Origin: Phoronis australis
Lineage: Eukaryota > Phoronida > Phoronidae
Direction of reading: 5' to 3'
Assembly (NCBI GenBank): GCA_002633005.1
Contig: NMRA01000644.1
Location: 150,034 to 171,790, forward strand
Length of the DNA: 21,757 nt
In this document: positions 9,047-18,568 of the stretch, in pieces
Layout of the letters: the number at the start of each line of letters is the position of its first letter
Position numbering within the stretch: position 1 is the first letter of the stretch
Translations under genes and position numbers: made by a program
Notes under the pieces: generated by a model
Told to the model about the DNA's origin: nothing
What the model saw: only the letters and a program-made list of their open reading frames with translations
Database searches by the model: none

Positions 9047-9175
9047 ATGGCTCCTTCTTCTGAGCGACATTTACCAGGAGAGAGCGTGACACCAGAGTCG
9101 GATACAGTTGCTACATGTATGACCGCATTGTCCGGTGCGGGCATGACCCAGTTAAGTGTAACTAACGGAAAATAA
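9047..9175 (+). CDS. Candidate 42-residue ORF, N-terminus-like
   Basis: ATG at 9047 opens a 42-residue frame in a GC-richer island. The peptide is rich in Ser, Thr, Pro, Glu and Gly and starts Met-Ala-Pro-Ser-Ser-Glu-Arg, typical of a disordered N-terminus. There is no signal peptide, membrane segment or known domain. The stop TAA (9173-9175) overlaps an AATAAA (9171-9176). The antisense frame is also open, which weakens the call. It could be a micro-ORF, the first exon of a longer protein or a relic. Confidence 0.22.
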   Translation: MAPSSERHLPGESVTPESDTVATCMTALSGAGMTQLSVTNGK

Positions 9176-9179
9176 ACTG

Positions 9180-9480
9180 TAGTAAACATCTCTGCCTCTA
9201 TATAATGGCGAATTTTCAAAATGGATTAACCAAAATTTTTCGTTAAATACGACGCTTTTCATTTGAAAAAACAACCAAGTATGGTTTTCAATTCTTAAAT
9301 ATCGATGAACTAATAAGGTAAAACATTTGGTCCATTTACCAACGCTGATCAGAGGTAACATATCACATATCGAGACAGTAGTGCTAACTATTACCTTTCC
9401 AATTCATTAGATCAGATCTACATGTACATCGATACAAAGGGCGTGCTGAATAAGCATCATAATTGTTGTCTGGGGCTAAC
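9180..9480. other. No gene seen
   Basis: AT-rich sequence with short chance ORFs on the minus strand. It contains TACATGTA at about 9419 and nothing else recognisable. Confidence 0.4.
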
Positions 9481-9699
9481 GGAATATGAGCGGTGACCAG
9501 TGTAAACGAAAAGTTCTCCACAGGAGTATGTACATGTAAGCGACGGAAGCCGGAGGGAGTTAAATTAAGCCAACGGATTCACGTCCCCCAGACCGTTGAG
9601 CAGACGGAGCGCGAAACTGGTCCCCTCCCACTGCGTCTGCGAAAAAACGGCTCGCAAGAGAAATTAGAACAAATTGAATCAAAATAGGGGGCTGGTGCA

Positions 9700-9951
9700 T
9701 TACCTGGGACCAAGGCGCTGCCGAACGGGGACAACGAAGGTCTGTAGTGGAGCGGGATAAGCGGAGTTTGTGCGAACAATACGTTTTGTAAAGGCTAACC
9801 GATAGAACCTGCGATCAAACGTGAGGCTCCTACATGCACAGCAGCGCATGAAAATAAAGTGTAAATTGATCACGAGCAATTGCGCACGTACGTAGCAGTA
9901 CTCCAACCACACTGCAATAAATAATAGTGACACCGAACCCACTACCAACAT
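9700..9951 (-). CDS. Unassigned ORF with N-terminal hydrophobic segment
   Basis: Read from ATG at 9951, 83 codons. Residues 1-20 form a hydrophobic segment that could be a signal anchor, and residues 25-34 a second shorter one. A Cys-Cys-Ala-Cys cluster and a basic stretch follow. A donor-like CGCAG|GTTCTA lies about 48 codons in, so only the first half might be coding. The surrounding 9480-9960 interval is GC-richer than its neighbours. Family not recognised. Confidence 0.2.
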   Translation of the reverse strand: MLVVGSVSLLFIAVWLEYCYVRAQLLVINLHFIFMRCCACRSLTFDRRFYRLAFTKRIVRTNSAYPAPLQTFVVPVRQRLGPR

Positions 9952-10181
9952 TATGCCAATACCAGCACAACTGCTAATGGTAATGAAATGTCAATTGTTT
10001 TCTTTTAAGTACACGTATACCGTATACATGACAGTCCTCCAACAACACTGTGATCATAAATTAATGTGGCATAGAACACGAAAACTAAAATGCAACTTCA
10101 AAGTGGCTATCTGCAACTGAAACGGTTGTGAACTCAATAACCCCATTGACTGTCCTCTTTAACTGTATCTTCTGTTTCCAG

Positions 10182-10269
10182 ACGTAAAGATGATGATATC
10201 ACTGATTCTTTCAAAAGTGGCTTTCAATATGCAACCATTGTAGGACGATTGCTCCTCACAAAATTTTGA
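10182..10269 (+). CDS. Candidate terminal exon
   Basis: An excellent acceptor (CTGTATCTTCTGTTTCCAG, ending at 10181) is followed by one base of a split codon and 28 codons to TGA (10267-10269). The peptide begins Arg-Lys-Asp-Asp-Asp-Ile-Thr-Asp and ends in a basic/hydrophobic tail, and reads as protein-like. It needs an upstream exon ending with two bases, which I did not find. A variant poly(A) signal (AATATA) lies about 70 nt downstream. Family not recognised. Confidence 0.32.
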
Positions 10270-10279
10270 AAATTGAAAT

Positions 10280-11200
10280 ACAGGGCCTCTCAAAAAATGC
10301 TATCACTTCAGTTGCCACTGTCGAAATGCTGAAATACTAATATAAATTTGACCAATGAATCTAAACGTTCCTGGGTTTTATTTATGATTTCCCAAATTCA
10401 AAATTTTTGGCAGTGTGGACCTGGAGCTCTCGCAAAACTGATTACAGCACACTACGATTATTACCAAGGTAGTTGGTTTAGTTGCTCTCATTATGTCACT
10501 TAGACTGACGCATCTGGGGGTTGTTTACCAAGCCACACAACAGGGGCTGTCTCGTTTACGTATAGTAATGGGTCTATTGTTTTCACGTCTTTCCCCGTGT
10601 GTGCGTGGGCGCAGGTGGTTACCAACCGGTGCTAATAGCTTTCGGTGCAACAATAGACTTAAGACGCGTTCGAGTTGATTACTTTATTAACCTTGACAGT
10701 ATGTTCACAAGCCTACTCAATCAAAATGACCGACTTAATGTCTGTTTTATGCTCCAGCCAGTGCTGCGAAACATTGACTTGTGATGAACTTCTGAGACAC
10801 TTCCAACAGATGTTACACTTGTTGATTCAACAACCGCTGTTTGTGTAGATGACAGGATCATGCATACGATAAGAGGAGGCTCTATGTTATTCATAAACTT
10901 TCGTGCGTGGTGGCTACATCAAAGGGTAACAACTGATTTTATAAATGAATACCTATATCTAAAAGCACAAAAGTCTACCTCTACAACTTAAGTAAGCATC
11001 ATGTAGGCCTACATAGCAACGAGAGAACTCCAAAAATAGTGTGCGTGAATGCCTTAAACTCGGCATAGAAACCAAACAGCAGAAAATTGAGATTTCTTAT
11101 TCTGCTATTTTGTTTTAATTGCTAACATAGTACTGTAGAATTGTAGGCATTTTGAAATTTTGAATTGAAAGTGATCGTCAAATATACATATATGTTGTAT
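10280..11200. other. No confident gene
   Basis: Short plus-strand ORFs (10493-10678, 10599-10784) overlap in different frames and show no domains. GTAGGCCTAC occurs at 11003. Confidence 0.4.
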
Positions 11201-11353
11201 ATCCAGTGTCCACTTTACTTGTGGATTGGTGGATTGACATCCATGCGTGTACACGTGTGTGCGTTTCTATTCTATTAAATTCAGTGAGTTCATTACAGGC
11301 AGTCCTCTGTCATGCTCAAAAATCAAACATTCAGCTGTCATGTTTTCTTGCAG

Positions 11354-11424
11354 TGAGAATATCCTGTCGAAGATTTTCACCTTATGATGGAAACGTAGGC
11401 CTAGACCTCAACTTTGGTCAATGA
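11354..11424 (+). CDS. Candidate short terminal exon
   Basis: A pyrimidine-rich acceptor (CATGTTTTCTTGCAG ending at 11353) opens a frame of two bases plus 22 codons to TGA (11422-11424). The peptide has a Cys-Arg-Arg-Phe start and a Gly/Asn/Leu/Asp tail. Part of it is formed by a GTAGGCCTA repeat word, which argues against strong coding constraint. No poly(A) signal was seen. Confidence 0.18.
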
Positions 11425-11486
11425 AAATCTCTAGTCAATCAATGTCAATGGTGCACAACCCTGCAGACTTCATACAGCTACAAACT

Positions 11487-12105
11487 TGATAGAAAAGATT
11501 TGCAATTTTGCATGTCATTATGACGAAAGTTCAACACTCCGAAGGTCCAGTTACTCCGAAGGTTTGTTACCTTTTAAAGTTCACTTCTTTGAATTTCTAA
11601 TATTCCAAAACCAGGTTGGTGTCTGTAATCCTTGTACTGCAAACAAACTCCAAATTATTTGTGGCATTTTCTCTCTTTTGTGTGAACTCAAGATATGTGG
11701 TAATCAGACTGTGGACGGATAAATATAGGTTATGCATATGAGTTTCTAGTACAAGTTTGCACTTGAAGACCCTTACATTGATGCTACAAACTCGATTAAA
11801 AGCTCGAAATTTTGAGTTCAAACCCTAACTTATATCTTTAATGTTGGTTGTATCAACTGCATACTAGGATTTATAAGTTATCCCAGTAAGTCTTTACTTC
11901 TTAAAGCATAGAATAATAGACACTTATCTTGAATTTGCACCAAAGTGTATAAAAGGTTACAAATCGCATGTGAGTTTGGCAGTTTAGCAGTGAACCTTCG
12001 GAGTAATGAATCTTCGAAGTAGTGAACCTTCGGAATAGGGAACCTTTGAGGTGTAAACCTTCAAAATAGTGGGCTGTTAACTTTTCCATCGATGTAAGCA
12101 ACTTA
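11487..12105. mobile_element. Foldback/MITE-like element with inverted 16-bp repeat arrays
   Basis: The left end (about 11513-11595) holds four to five degenerate units of GGTTCAYTACTCCGAA. The right end (about 11988-12073) holds five units of its reverse complement (GTGAACCTTCGGAGTA type). Outside the arrays, GATAGAAAAG (left) and the reverse complement of CTTTTCCATC (right) also match, so the inverted repeats extend at least 20 bp further. The interior, about 390 bp, is AT-rich with no coding. No target-site duplication was identified. Confidence 0.6.
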
Positions 12106-12406
12106 AGTAAAACGCTAAAATACAACAAGAAAAAAACTATTTTTTCTATTAAGCCATTAGCTGAATAAACTTCATATTTCCGACTGAGTATGCAATGAGG
12201 TGTATCACTAGTTAAAGCATGGCTGATTTGAAAATTTGGCGTGAGATAATGAACGTTTTCGTCCTGGATGACAATACATCCGAATTAGTGTTCCGTTCTT
12301 TGCCAGCAACCGTCACAGCATCCTGATTTCTGGTATTACAAATTCCGTCTCATCTCATTACAGTGAACATGGAGCCGACAGTCATCGTTGTGTATACAGA
12401 TTACAC

Positions 12407-12424
12407 CCCTCCCCCCTCCCCCCT
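12407..12424. repeat. C-run with G-quadruplex potential on minus strand
   Basis: CCCC-T-CCCCCC-T-CCCCCC. The minus strand has three long G tracts separated by single A and could fold as a quadruplex, or as an i-motif on the plus strand. Confidence 0.5.
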
Positions 12425-12681
12425 AATTAAGATCAGTTAAAGGCCTTGCCAAAAACTCTACAGTGCCGACGTTTACACCGTTCTTGTTATTCGAACTACA
12501 CCCGCTCAATGTTGGCTACGGGCCTGAATAGGATATATGCTTTTGAGTTGAGAGAGAGAGGCGTCCAATAAAGAGTCGCCCTTCATTGGCCAAAGCTCTG
12601 CTTGCTACTGCCCCACGGCTGAACATGTCTGTAAAGTATCTTTGGTTGCATGGAGAATGTTGCTCGTCTTTAGTCAGTTGG

Positions 12682-13110
12682 TTTCAAACGGTTACCTGGC
12701 GGATAAATCGGGCACAATTCAGATATTTGGTCGTGTGTGGCGGGGCTTGACTTGTCTCGCTGTGTTTATTCATGATTCATGGGCTTACGTAGAACAATTT
12801 GGAACTGGTTTCATGCGGTTACCTCATGGGTTGATTTACCTCAAATTTTATCCCTTTCTTTAGACGTCTGGTAGGGACACCTCACCGCTAAAATTGTCTG
12901 GCACCTAACTGTTTTTCCATGTACAGTGATGCTGAACATCGCACAATTGCTTTCAAACGGTTACTTGGTGGGTTGATCTAGCTAAACTCGGGTATTTGGG
13001 CGTGCCTGGTGGGGCTAACCCACAACTAGATTTTTCTGGCAGTGTTCATTCGTGATAACTGGCCTCATGGTGATTATTTTACAACTGGTTTTAAGCATCA
13101 ACCAGTATGG
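12682..13110 (+). repeat. Tandem repeat, three units of 127-142 bp plus a partial fourth
   Basis: Units start at 12682, 12809, 12951 and about 13089, each beginning near TTTCAAACGGTTACYTGG or a diverged form. Units 1 and 3 are the most alike; they share a TATTTGG-CGTG and a GTTTATTCATGATTCATGG/GTTCATTCGTGATAACTGG block. Unit 2 is the most diverged. Each unit is preceded by ACAATTTG/ACAACTGG. The ORF over units 1-2 (12642-12863) is a product of the repeat and lacks an ATG at its start. Confidence 0.6.
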
Positions 13111-13610
13111 CTTTCGTAAGGAGTGATTGCAAATTCTGTAACACTTGAAATTGACCTCGATTCACCGCACTGTGAAAGAATGATAAAACATCTCCAAGCA
13201 TTCGATGCAGAAATTTTGAAATGGTGTATAATATATGCACATTGTTAGTAATTTGAAGAAAAAAAACCACACGTTGTTTAAGGGGCAGAATTTTTAGGGG
13301 TTTGTATAGCGAGGGTGCAGTATTGGAAGTGGTCGACCATGTAGGAAAAGAAAGCAAACCACCAGAATTAAGACAACAAAATCCTTAATTTTGTGATTTT
13401 GCTAAAACTCGCCAACTGTGGTGTGCCTTAAAACCAATGAAATTAAGACCGGCGATGACTTTTCCAGGTTTGTACCCTGGCGTATAATTAGTGCAATATC
13501 GCTCAGCAACAGGGTAAGACCGTTTTTTGGGTTCAAAAATCCATAATTAGCCAGTGACAGGCACTGACTTGGAAATGCAGTTCAGGCTGAAAAGGTGCTT
13601 ACAACACATT

Positions 13611-13960
13611 TAAAAAACTTAAGTTTTTTATAAACATAAGCTCTGAAAACTAAAGTTTTTCAAAAATTTAAGTTTTTCAAAAACCTATGTTCTAAAAACA
13701 ATTTTTGTCCAAATCACTTGTTCCAAAATACTTAGTTTTTTTGCCAAAAATTTAAGTTTTCGTGATTGAAAAACTGAAGTTTTCAATCACGAAAACTTAA
13801 TTTTTTGGCAAACAATAAGTATTTTGGAATGAGTATTTTCAACAAACCTAAGTTTTCATAACTTAAATATTTTGAACAAGTTTTAGGAACTATCTCAAGT
13901 TATCAAAACTAATGTTTTCAAGGAACTAATTTGAGAACTCACGTTTTCCAAGTGCAATAA
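13611..13960. repeat. Large palindromic element built from AAGTTTT/AAAACTT
   Basis: There is a central hairpin with 19-bp perfect arms (13754-13772 and 13780-13798, 7-nt loop). The pairing extends imperfectly to about 13721 and 13829 (TTCCAAAATACTTA against TAAGTATTTTGGAA). A perfect 20-bp palindrome, TAAAAAACTTAAGTTTTTTA, sits at 13611-13630. Flanking sequence on both sides is made of degenerate AAGTTTTTCAAAAA-type units. No coding capacity; it is a foldback or satellite-like repeat. Confidence 0.7.
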
Positions 13961-14291
13961 GTTTCAATAAGACAGGCATTCAGGAAATTCGATTTTCATT
14001 AAATTAAACAAGAGTGGAGAACAGTAACAAGTTTAATGATTTCCATACATCATTTAACAAAAAATAGAGTTCTCTTCACATTTTATTAACAGTGATTAAT
14101 TGCAGAAAATAAAATACACTTCCTCAAAATACATTAATACCTTAGAATAAGTGATTACGTGTAAAATGCAAAAACCTCACAAACTAGAAACATTTCAGGA
14201 ATCAGTTCAATTGCCATAAATACAATGCAATGAAACTAAATAAGACTTAAGATATATTCATTCATGCATCGTTCTCAGTCTTTGACAATAT

Positions 14292-14642
14292 ATGAGAATT
14301 GAGGAATATAAATGGAATGTACATACAGATAAATTACTACCAAATCACGAAACAACAGAAGAGAAAATGATTACATGGCCAGGTAGGATTACAACAACAG
14401 CCTATGCTTTGTCAGCAGGTACTTTTTCTACTAAAATTGCAACAATGACACCAGGAATAACAAATCACTTAAAATGCAAATCCAAGAATATCCTCAAAAA
14501 CACGAGCATAAAAAAGTTACAGGTAACTGAGAGCTTATCGGCAATGGGAACAGATGCGATTTTGGGAACTACAATCCTTATGCTAGAAATAGTGCCTACA
14601 ATTAACTATCAAAGGTTTCAACTGTTAAAAATATCAATTTAA
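14292..14642 (+). CDS. Unassigned Thr-rich ORF, 116 codons
   Basis: ATG at 14292, TAA at 14640-14642. The peptide is Thr-, Ile- and Lys-rich and has no recognised domain, signal peptide or cysteine pattern. It starts about 330 bp after the palindromic repeat in very AT-rich sequence. Thr and Ile enrichment follows from ACA/ATA codons, so base composition alone could explain it. A frame this long is modestly unlikely by chance. Confidence 0.18.
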   Translation: MRIEEYKWNVHTDKLLPNHETTEEKMITWPGRITTTAYALSAGTFSTKIATMTPGITNHLKCKSKNILKNTSIKKLQVTESLSAMGTDAILGTTILMLEIVPTINYQRFQLLKISI

Positions 14643-14792
14643 AAGTTAAAGTTTCATTTTTTTAAAATCATATTATTACGAAATCCAGTACACCCCATGG
14701 TGGGAACAAGCTTCACTGAAAGTAATCCCATGTACAACCAGGTTATACGAGGTGGAAATTAGAAAACTGAGACATTCAATTACAATTACCTC

Positions 14793-14833
<41 letters not shown>
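14793..14833. repeat. (AT)n microsatellite
   Basis: About 20 AT dinucleotides with one C interruption near 14800, lying just 3' of the candidate minus-strand exon at 14854-14929. Confidence 0.95.
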
Positions 14834-14834
<1 letters not shown>

Positions 14835-14853
14835 TACACCACAAGCCACTTAC

Positions 14854-14929
14854 TCTTCTGCAGATGCATATGCTCGTTTAGCTTCATAGGTAAATAATCC
14901 ATGTTTTGTGCCCACTGTCAGATGATTGA
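14854..14929 (-). CDS. Candidate 76-nt exon, beta-propeller-like
   Basis: Read 14929 to 14854. The acceptor (AACAAACCCACAG) leads into two bases, 24 codons and two bases, then a strong donor (CAGAAGA|GTAAGTGG). The only open frame gives a stretch with L-T-V-G-T-K-H-G-L-F-T-Y, which resembles the GTK-x-G strand pattern of WD40/CNH-type propellers. That resemblance is an inference from a short match. Reading through the donor stops at once (GAG TAA), as expected of an intron. Neighbouring exons in compatible phase were not identified; 15108-15203 on the same strand ends in phase 0 and does not join. Confidence 0.35.
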
Positions 14930-15107
14930 CTGTGGGTTTGTTTAAAAGTTAGCTATGCTTTGAGATTGTGCTTAGATGTAGAACGAATAATGAAATCCAG
15001 TAATTAATTGATTATATGATAACCCCTAATTAGACAAATGAAACTTATTGTTAATTAAGTAATCAACTACAAAGAATAACTACGCTAGCGCCCTCTTTAA
15101 AGATTAC

Positions 15108-15203
15108 CTTAATCAAACAACCAAAACGATCAAATGTCTTATCTGCTATCCAACCTAGGACTCTCCACTTGTTGGATGTCTGTCTTGTTGGTGAATCTTC
15201 GAA
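15108..15203 (-). CDS. Candidate 96-nt exon on the minus strand
   Basis: Read 15203 to 15108: 32 complete codons between a weak acceptor (TGGGAAGTGTAG) and a fair donor (ATTAAG|GTAATC). The composition is strikingly protein-like (N-K-W-R-V-L-G-W-I-A-D-K-T-F-D-R-F-G-C). Tryptophan, glycine and charged residues are spaced as in a folded domain, but I cannot name it. The frame stays open about 15 codons past the donor. It could be an exon or a transposon-derived fragment. Confidence 0.3.
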
Positions 15204-15285
15204 CTACACTTCCCAAGTAAGATCAATGTTTTCACAATCTTATGTTGCACACCATTTGATAAAAAATGATAACATGTATATTTCA

Positions 15286-15564
15286 TTAACCAAAGTTAAA
15301 TTGGACCCTAAAATTTTTGCAGAATTTTAAATCAATTACATTCCTATGAATTAATGTAGGAACCGAGAGGTGTTGTGTTGGTGACTTTCCAAAAAGAGTA
15401 TATTCGTATTTTAAAATGTTTTGATGCACTGTAGCGAGTTTAGTTTTAACCCTGGAAAGGTCAAATTGGTTCTTGAAAAATGTTCCGAAAATGGAAATGG
15501 TGAGATAAAGTAAAACAGGACATTTTCTCATATTTTTATTGAAAAATAAAAAGTGTACACTCAC
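15286..15564 (-). other. Open frame without recognisable content
   Basis: A 92-codon frame with a Phe/Asn/Lys/Ile-rich translation typical of AT-rich non-coding DNA. It is reported only because it sits directly upstream, on the same strand, of the candidate exon at 15108-15203. Confidence 0.12.
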
Positions 15565-15966
15565 GATTGAAAGCAGAATTTTTAGCAGTTTGGTATAAGT
15601 ATCATTAAAATTGGTTCAGTAACAGCCAATTAGCAGCTGAATGTTTGACTCCTACTGTAAGTCACAAGAATTAACCTCTGAGTGAAAAATATGTGTGGTG
15701 CTCGCTTTACTTCAATTTTAAAAATACTCATTAATGCCCAAATATTTTGTAATGGATATCAATGGAAAGAAAAAAAATAAGTATTTCACTGGCATAATTT
15801 TCATTTTACAACACGTAGCATGATAATAGATATGAGCTTGTGAATATTATGAAAAATGGCGAAATTTCACTCTTGCTGAATTTCCGCCAAATTGGTTTGC
15901 CCACCCTAACTCTATACATGTATATACGCATCGGCTGTTTGGGAACATTTTTGTGCTTGACCGCAG

Positions 15967-16035
15967 ATTTTTTTGCAAACTCGCTGGAGCAGGACACTTT
16001 GAATATGGTATTAGAAGAAAGAACAATTGCTAAAG
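15967..16035 (+). CDS. Candidate 69-nt internal exon, phase 1-1
   Basis: The acceptor (TTTTTGTGCTTGACCGCAG, ending at 15966) is good; the donor (GCTAAAG|GTTTGT) is usable but not optimal. The open frame is two bases, 22 codons, one base. The peptide (F-F-A-N-S-L-E-Q-D-T-L-N-M-V-L-E-E-R) reads as an amphipathic helix. Its phase-1 end fits the start of the terminal exon at 19355-19455; the joined codon would be Gly. The same frame continues upstream and downstream for 80 codons in all, so an unspliced ORF is an alternative. Confidence 0.3.
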
Positions 16036-16081
16036 GTTTGTTGAAACACTATTGTGTTTTGTGTTTGAAGTGGACGTTCTA

Positions 16082-16545
16082 AGTGGAGCACCCGTGGAAT
16101 TCCTTGTCCCCAGTGTCATTCCTTGAAGTATTATATACAGAAGCTGAGGACACTTCTGATTTCCTCATGGTTTGCTGAACCCTTGTTTTGTGTAAATTTA
16201 TTTTGAGTTTTGCGTTTCATATGGACGGCTTTAGTGACCCAGTGAAGCACACGTGAAATTTTAGACCTAAGTGTCATACTGTGGGGTATATATTTATGGT
16301 GTATTGGGTACGATCAGGAGCTGAGGAAATCTGTGACCTATAATACAGGCGTCCTCAGCCTCTGAGTCTGACCGTCCCAAATACACTATAATACAAAAAC
16401 TTCGGACACTCGATTTTTGTGTGAAGTGAAGCACTCATGGAATTCCTAGTTCCAAGTGTAATGCTTTGTGGTATTATATAGTGTATTGAGGATGATGAAA
16501 AATTGAGGATGCCTGTGATTTACAACACGGACCAAGGAATTTCCG
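16082..16545 (+). repeat. Triplicated 160-185-bp repeat unit
   Basis: Three diverged copies start at 16082, 16241 and 16425 with AGTGRAGCAC. Each continues with YGTGRAATT-C-T-G-CC-AGTGTMAT-C-T-GGTATTATAT, then (G)TATTGAGGA-GA-GAAATTGAGGA-CTGTGATTTA. Spacings are 159 and 184 bp. Between copies 2 and 3, and after copy 3, a GGACACT-RATTTTTGT block also recurs. No coding frame is conserved across the units. Confidence 0.65.
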
Positions 16546-16559
16546 GTGACCCATGAATT

Positions 16560-18560
16560 AACCATATAAGAAACATAAGGATTGGACACTTAAATTTTGT
16601 CAAGACTTGGTTGCCAGCTTCAGCTGTTCTAAATCCAAGTAAAGTCTGAGTGCACCTCCCTCTGACTAATATTCCATAAACAGGGATATTCCTGACCACA
16701 TTTGAGCCTGTCCCCTTTGGGTGCCTCTGATGGTGTCTTTTTAAAAAATGTTGTGTCCGGCAGACTTGGTGTAATTAAGTGGTACCATATGAAACAAACC
16801 TCAAGGGCATTGAAAATTAGAACACGGTCGTGCTATCGCAAAAGTCGTGAACAGGAAATCATAATTTACAATCATATATTGGAAAATGTTAACTGCATGT
16901 TCACTCATTTTAATGAAATCTACAACATTACCCGTGAGTTGTACGGCTGTAAGTTGATTAATAGAACCTTGCATTTTGGAAGAGTTCGGTTTAAAAGATG
17001 CGCCATGGGGTGGCATTACTGCAATGTGCTTGTGCCCTTTTGTATGCACTAATACCACAAATGCGCATCCAGGAAATATGCCTGCATAAACATCATATAC
17101 CTTCTTTCCTTGATTCCTTTGAACTGTTCATGTTGTGAAATGGTTACTCTGAATTCAAGGAGGCTAAATAGCTAACATGGCGGATTTTACTTGTGCTTAA
17201 ACTTTTACATGTACGCCTGTGGCAGATCAAATATTGAGTTTGTGCAAGCAACACGTGTCAAAATCAAAAAAATTGTATGCAATTTAGACTTCCATCTACC
17301 TGTAATTTGCACCAACTTGTACCTCGTTTTATCACTTACTAGTTACCTAGAATTTAAATGCAATGTGTTCGACCTTGACATTATGGACTACTCGTGTTTG
17401 AAAAGCAACGTACACTTGGCTTTGGTTGAGATTTCTGATGTCAGACCATAGGTTTAGTTACAGGAAATTAACTATCGGCAACTGCCGGTTTTCGCAGTAA
17501 TCCTAAGTTAGTGATTTTGTGGTTTTAAACAAGGTCATTTTATAAACTCAGACTTTAAGTACATTCAAATCGAAAATAAATTATGTAAGCGACACTCAAC
17601 TAGCATTCGTGGGCAGGCTAAAACAGAGCTTCTGAATTGCTTCGGCACTGGCTGTGAAAAATCTGGTTTTGTATGAAGCTCGGCTGCCATGAACGTCAAA
17701 AACTAAACTTGATGGGCTTCCACGTTTCTGTTTGCAAATCACCACACGAAGGCAGTTTAATATGATAAAGTAAAAGAAGGTATTTAAAAATTAGTTTGGT
17801 GTTGATTTCGTTAAGTTCCATGCACATTTGAGTAGAAAATACTGAGCAATCCATTTTTAAAGTCCAACCATTATTTTTGTTATGTAGCCCAGTGAGTGAC
17901 CTCATTGGTGATCGAGGAACAGATATACTCAAGTGTTTGGTTTTATTTGCCAGTTTCGCGCCAGCATGACTCTATATGACTTTCTTTAAAGTATGGTAAC
18001 AAAGAATATTTCTGGCTAAGCAATTGAAAATAGTTCCTGAGCATCAGTCTTCATGAAGCACCTGCTAGTATAGAAAAATTGAGAACATTGAGAGGCTGAG
18101 ACACAGACTCTAAGGGTGTGTGCGTTGGGGGGGGGGCTTCTCTTCGGCTGATTTTTTTGTTTATTTACGTAACTTTTTTAAGACTTTCTACATTGAATTA
18201 GTTAAGTACAGAGTTTACATAGCTGATCTAGAGATGAAGGGAACTTGAAAATTGGCTTCTGTAACCTGTTTCTACCCTGCAAAGTTGCTTTAGTTAAGTT
18301 TGAATTGGATCTCCGAAGCTATGCTGTGGGGCTTTAAAGATGGTTATGAACCTTCATCTATTTTGTATATCCCCATTTTACATGTTTTATCTTATTTTAT
18401 TTGTTTTACAACGAAACTCCAAATGCCCAAATATCAAAATCCAAAACAATGCGGGCTATTGGTTATCTTATGAAATGTAAACAATCCCCGTTTTGTTGCT
18501 ATGTTACTTCTTTGACAACATTGCTAACCTTGTGCAAGCGGGCATCGTTTATAAGAAGGG
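16560..18560. other. No confident gene
   Basis: Frames at 16702-17052 and 17191-17451 (plus) are open but lack an ATG start and recognisable domains. AACATGGCGGATTTT at 17174-17188 is a YY1/Kozak-like word, but its ATG gives only eight codons. A G-run (18126-18135) and GTGTGTGCG lie near 18115-18135. An acceptor-like TTATTTGCCAG occurs near 17952 with only a short frame after it. Confidence 0.35.
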
Positions 18561-18568
18561 GCACTCAG

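Noticed and set aside
11810-11826. GAGTTCAAACCC B-box-like word
   Set aside because: No A box or acceptor stem at the right distance; it lies inside the 11487-12105 element.
13499-13542. A-box/B-box-like words (CGCTCAGCAACA ... GGGTTCAAAAATCC) suggesting a tRNA or tRNA-derived SINE
   Set aside because: The spacing is too short and no cloverleaf arms pair.
16702-17058. Long open frames on both strands of the same interval
   Set aside because: Neither starts with ATG and neither shows a domain; mutual openness suggests low stop density by composition.
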